A stretch of 8,070 nt of DNA, taken from assembly GCA_002505805.1 (NCBI GenBank), contig DAWB01000089.1, positions 619 to 8,688 of the forward strand, read 5' to 3'. The stretch is from Methanosaeta sp. UBA80. GTDB lineage: Archaea; Halobacteriota; Methanosarcinia; Methanotrichales; Methanotrichaceae. The notes below the pieces were generated by a model, which was given only the letters and a program-made list of their open reading frames with translations, was not told the origin of the DNA and ran no database searches. Shown piece after piece: positions 6,658-8,070 of the stretch; positions within the stretch are counted from its first letter, which is position 1, and the number at the start of each line of letters is the position of its first letter. Made by a program: the position numbers and the translations under genes.

Positions 6658-6720
6658 GAGGTCTCCAAGGGCTGAGAGGTCAGGGATAGAGGGCTCAAGG
6701 GCTGAAAAAAAGCTGAGAGA
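6653..6720 (+). repeat. Degenerate GCTGA(G/A)AG short repeats
   Basis: GCTGA occurs four times, at 6653, 6671, 6701 and 6713, with intervals of 18, 30 and 12 bases, all multiples of six. GCTGAGAGGTC is repeated exactly at 6653-6663 and 6671-6681. AAGCTGAGAG is repeated exactly at 6651-6660 and 6710-6719. CAAGGGCTGA occurs at 6666-6675 and 6696-6705. The array begins at the last codons of the surface protein gene and fills the convergent spacer before the amidohydrolase gene. It looks like local duplication rather than a known element. Confidence 0.5.
6705..6711 (-). terminator. U-tract candidate terminator for the amidohydrolase gene
   Basis: A7 on the plus strand is a U7 tract in the minus-strand transcript, 18-24 bases after the amidohydrolase stop codon. 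A U-run soon after a stop is the usual form of archaeal intrinsic terminator. No strong hairpin is required or seen. Confidence 0.4.
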
Positions 6721-6728
6721 GATCAAGG

Positions 6729-7967
6729 CTAGCTGGTTAGATGCAGGAAGCGCTCCTGAGCCCGCTCCAGTATCTCCTTTTCTCCGGGAATGATGCCACC
6801 ATTCATCAGCACCTTGCCGTTGACTATGGTGCTGTCCACCCCGCCGCTCATGCTGTAGACCAGATGGGAGACCATATTGCTCTGGGGACAGAGCCAGGGC
6901 TTTTTCAAATCTATGAGTGAGAGGTCGGCCAAAGCACCTTGGTGCAAGCCCAGATCCAGACGGAAGGCTTGCCGGGCGTTTTCCGTTGCCATGCCCCAGA
7001 TCTGATCAGCGGTAAAGGCGGCCGGGGTGTGGTAGGCGTTCTTCTGGGTGATGGCCCCCACCTTCATCTCCTGGAATAAATTGAGGTTATTGTTGCTGGA
7101 TGCTCCGTCTGTGCCCAGGCATACATTGACTCCAGCCTGGAGCATAACATTGAGCGGGGCTATGCCCGATGTCAGCTTGAGGTTGCTCACCGGGCAGGTT
7201 ACCGCATTGGCCCCCCTCTCCGCCAGCAGGAAGCAGTCCTCCGGGGAGAGCCAGACGCAGTGCACTGCCGCCAGCCGCGGGCCGAGAAGCCCGAGAGAGT
7301 CGAGGTACTCCACCGGGCTCATGCCTTTGCTGAGAAGAAAGCCGTCCACCTCCGATCTGGTCTCGGAGAGGTGGATGTGGATCATACAGTTGTGCCGGTC
7401 GGCTATCTCTTTGGCTTTGAGAAGCGTCTCCTCAGAGCAGGTGTAGGCGGCATGGGGGCCCACAGCGGGGGTGATCAGGGGATCGCTTTTCCAGCGGCGA
7501 ATGAAGGGCTCGACCTGGCCCAGAAGCTCGGGCTTCATGTCGAAGACCACTCCGGAGATGAAGGCGCGCAGGCCCATCTCTCGGGTGGCCTGGGCGGTTG
7601 TATCCGGGTGGTAGTACATATCATTGTAGCAGGTGATGCCGTGGCGGATCTGCTCCAGGCAGCCGAGCTTGACCCCCCAGCGGATGTCCTCCTCGGTGAG
7701 GCGGGCCTCCAGGGGCCAGATCTTCTCCTGCAGCCATGGCATGAGCTCCATGTCGTCGGCATAGCCGCGCAGCAGGGTCATGGCCAGATGGGTGTGGCAG
7801 TTGATCAGTCCGGGAATGGCCAGCTTTCCGTGGCCGTCGATGGCCTCATCGCCGCTCTCATCTTTGAGGCCCCGCCCCACCCGGGCGATCCGGCCCTCTT
7901 CTATGAGGATGTCCCGGCCGGATACAAGCTGGCCGGAGTGAAGAAGGGAGACATCTTTTATCAGCAT
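6729..7967 (-). CDS. Amidohydrolase, 5'-deoxyadenosine / MTA / SAH deaminase family
   Basis: This 412-residue cytoplasmic metal-dependent deaminase belongs to the ATZ/TRZ amidohydrolase group that includes MtaD and archaeal DadD. It converts 5'-deoxyadenosine, 5'-methylthioadenosine and/or S-adenosylhomocysteine to the inosine forms plus ammonia. A small N-terminal beta domain (1-50) precedes the barrel. Metal and active-site residues are in place: H58 and H60 in NCHTHLAMTLLRG, substrate-pocket E87, H172 in GPHAAYTCS, H199 and E202 in HIHLSET, H236 in AVHC, and D287 in LGTDGASSNNN. Length is normal for the family (about 420). The ATG at 7965-7967 has no Shine-Dalgarno; the upstream minus-strand sequence is pyrimidine-rich, so the mRNA may be leaderless. 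The N-terminus (LIKDVSLL, then DILIEEGRI) fits the family. The family call is strong. Substrate preference cannot be read from sequence; the symbols dadD or mtaD would be inference. Confidence 0.9.
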   Translation of the reverse strand: MLIKDVSLLHSGQLVSGRDILIEEGRIARVGRGLKDESGDEAIDGHGKLAIPGLINCHTHLAMTLLRGYADDMELMPWLQEKIWPLEARLTEEDIRWGVKLGCLEQIRHGITCYNDMYYHPDTTAQATREMGLRAFISGVVFDMKPELLGQVEPFIRRWKSDPLITPAVGPHAAYTCSEETLLKAKEIADRHNCMIHIHLSETRSEVDGFLLSKGMSPVEYLDSLGLLGPRLAAVHCVWLSPEDCFLLAERGANAVTCPVSNLKLTSGIAPLNVMLQAGVNVCLGTDGASSNNNLNLFQEMKVGAITQKNAYHTPAAFTADQIWGMATENARQAFRLDLGLHQGALADLSLIDLKKPWLCPQSNMVSHLVYSMSGGVDSTIVNGKVLMNGGIIPGEKEILERAQERFLHLTS

Positions 7968-8046
7968 CAGATGGAGGTAGCCCGGAGAGGTGAAAAGACT
8001 GTCGAATCGTCAGGCTTAAGATCCACCGGCTCAAAGAAGCCTGCGA

Positions 8047-8070
8047 GCTGAGGTAGCCAAGCGGCCTACG
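8047..8070 (+). tRNA. 5' end of a probable class II tRNA (Ser or Leu), cut by the window edge
   Basis: GCTGAGG (8047-8053) fits the 5' acceptor strand. It is followed by T8 and A9, the D-stem start GCC (8056-8058), and a D-loop containing AAGCGG with the invariant GG at 8063-8064. The long D region ending CCTACG resembles archaeal serine or leucine tRNAs. The anticodon is outside the window. A TATA-like CTTAAG at 8015-8020, about 27-32 bases upstream, could be its promoter. The gap back to the amidohydrolase start (7968-8046) shows nothing else. Confidence 0.6.

Noticed and set aside
7260..8051. A 263-codon plus-strand open frame across the amidohydrolase 5' half
   Set aside because: It is antisense to a gene with complete metal-binding motifs and its translation has no domain-like pattern. 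It even runs into the tRNA 5' end.

Overview
The window looks like a piece of a methanogenic archaeal chromosome, most likely from the Methanosarcinales and plausibly near Methanothrix (Methanosaeta). The reasons are a F420-dependent methylene-tetrahydromethanopterin reductase (Mer) whose sequence closely resembles my memory of the Methanosarcina enzyme, an archaeal-type NMN adenylyltransferase, and the archaeal aromatic-pathway enzyme ADTH synthase. Promoters are TATA-like and spacing is compact. Genus-level placement is inference. Two well-supported genes (mer and ADTH synthase) start with TTG.

Layout. Positions 1-366 hold no convincing gene, only promoter-like and palindromic motifs, a 30-codon ORF and possible terminator hairpins. 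On the minus strand mer (893-1858) is followed after 10 bp by an NMN adenylyltransferase gene (367-882), and the two are probably translationally coupled. A 323-bp intergenic region then separates mer from a divergent HAD phosphatase of the archaeal phosphoglycolate phosphatase type (2182-2865). Converging on it is a minus-strand pair: an exported or membrane-anchored double-rhodanese protein (3614-4651) and a YkgJ-type cysteine-cluster protein (2892-3554). A short divergent promoter region with a TATATATA box separates the rhodanese gene from ADTH synthase (4786-5586, plus). Downstream on the plus strand is an unassigned surface protein with a signal peptide and a C-terminal membrane anchor (5656-6657). 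A short repeat-rich convergent spacer (6653-6720) leads to a minus-strand amidohydrolase of the MTA/SAH/5'-deoxyadenosine deaminase family (6729-7967). The right edge cuts the 5' end of a probable class II tRNA (8047-8070).

Most content is core metabolism: one-carbon metabolism (Mer), NAD synthesis, phosphoglycolate or sugar-phosphate clean-up, the first committed step of the archaeal route to dehydroquinate, and deamination of spent SAM-derived nucleosides. The last two may be linked through recycling of deoxysugar carbon. The least understood genes are the two exported proteins and the Cys-cluster protein. I see no CRISPR array, insertion sequence, phage gene or obvious new multi-gene defence-like system. 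The more unusual items are the double rhodanese lacking both catalytic cysteines, the TTG starts, and the structured non-coding segments at the left edge and at 6653-6720.
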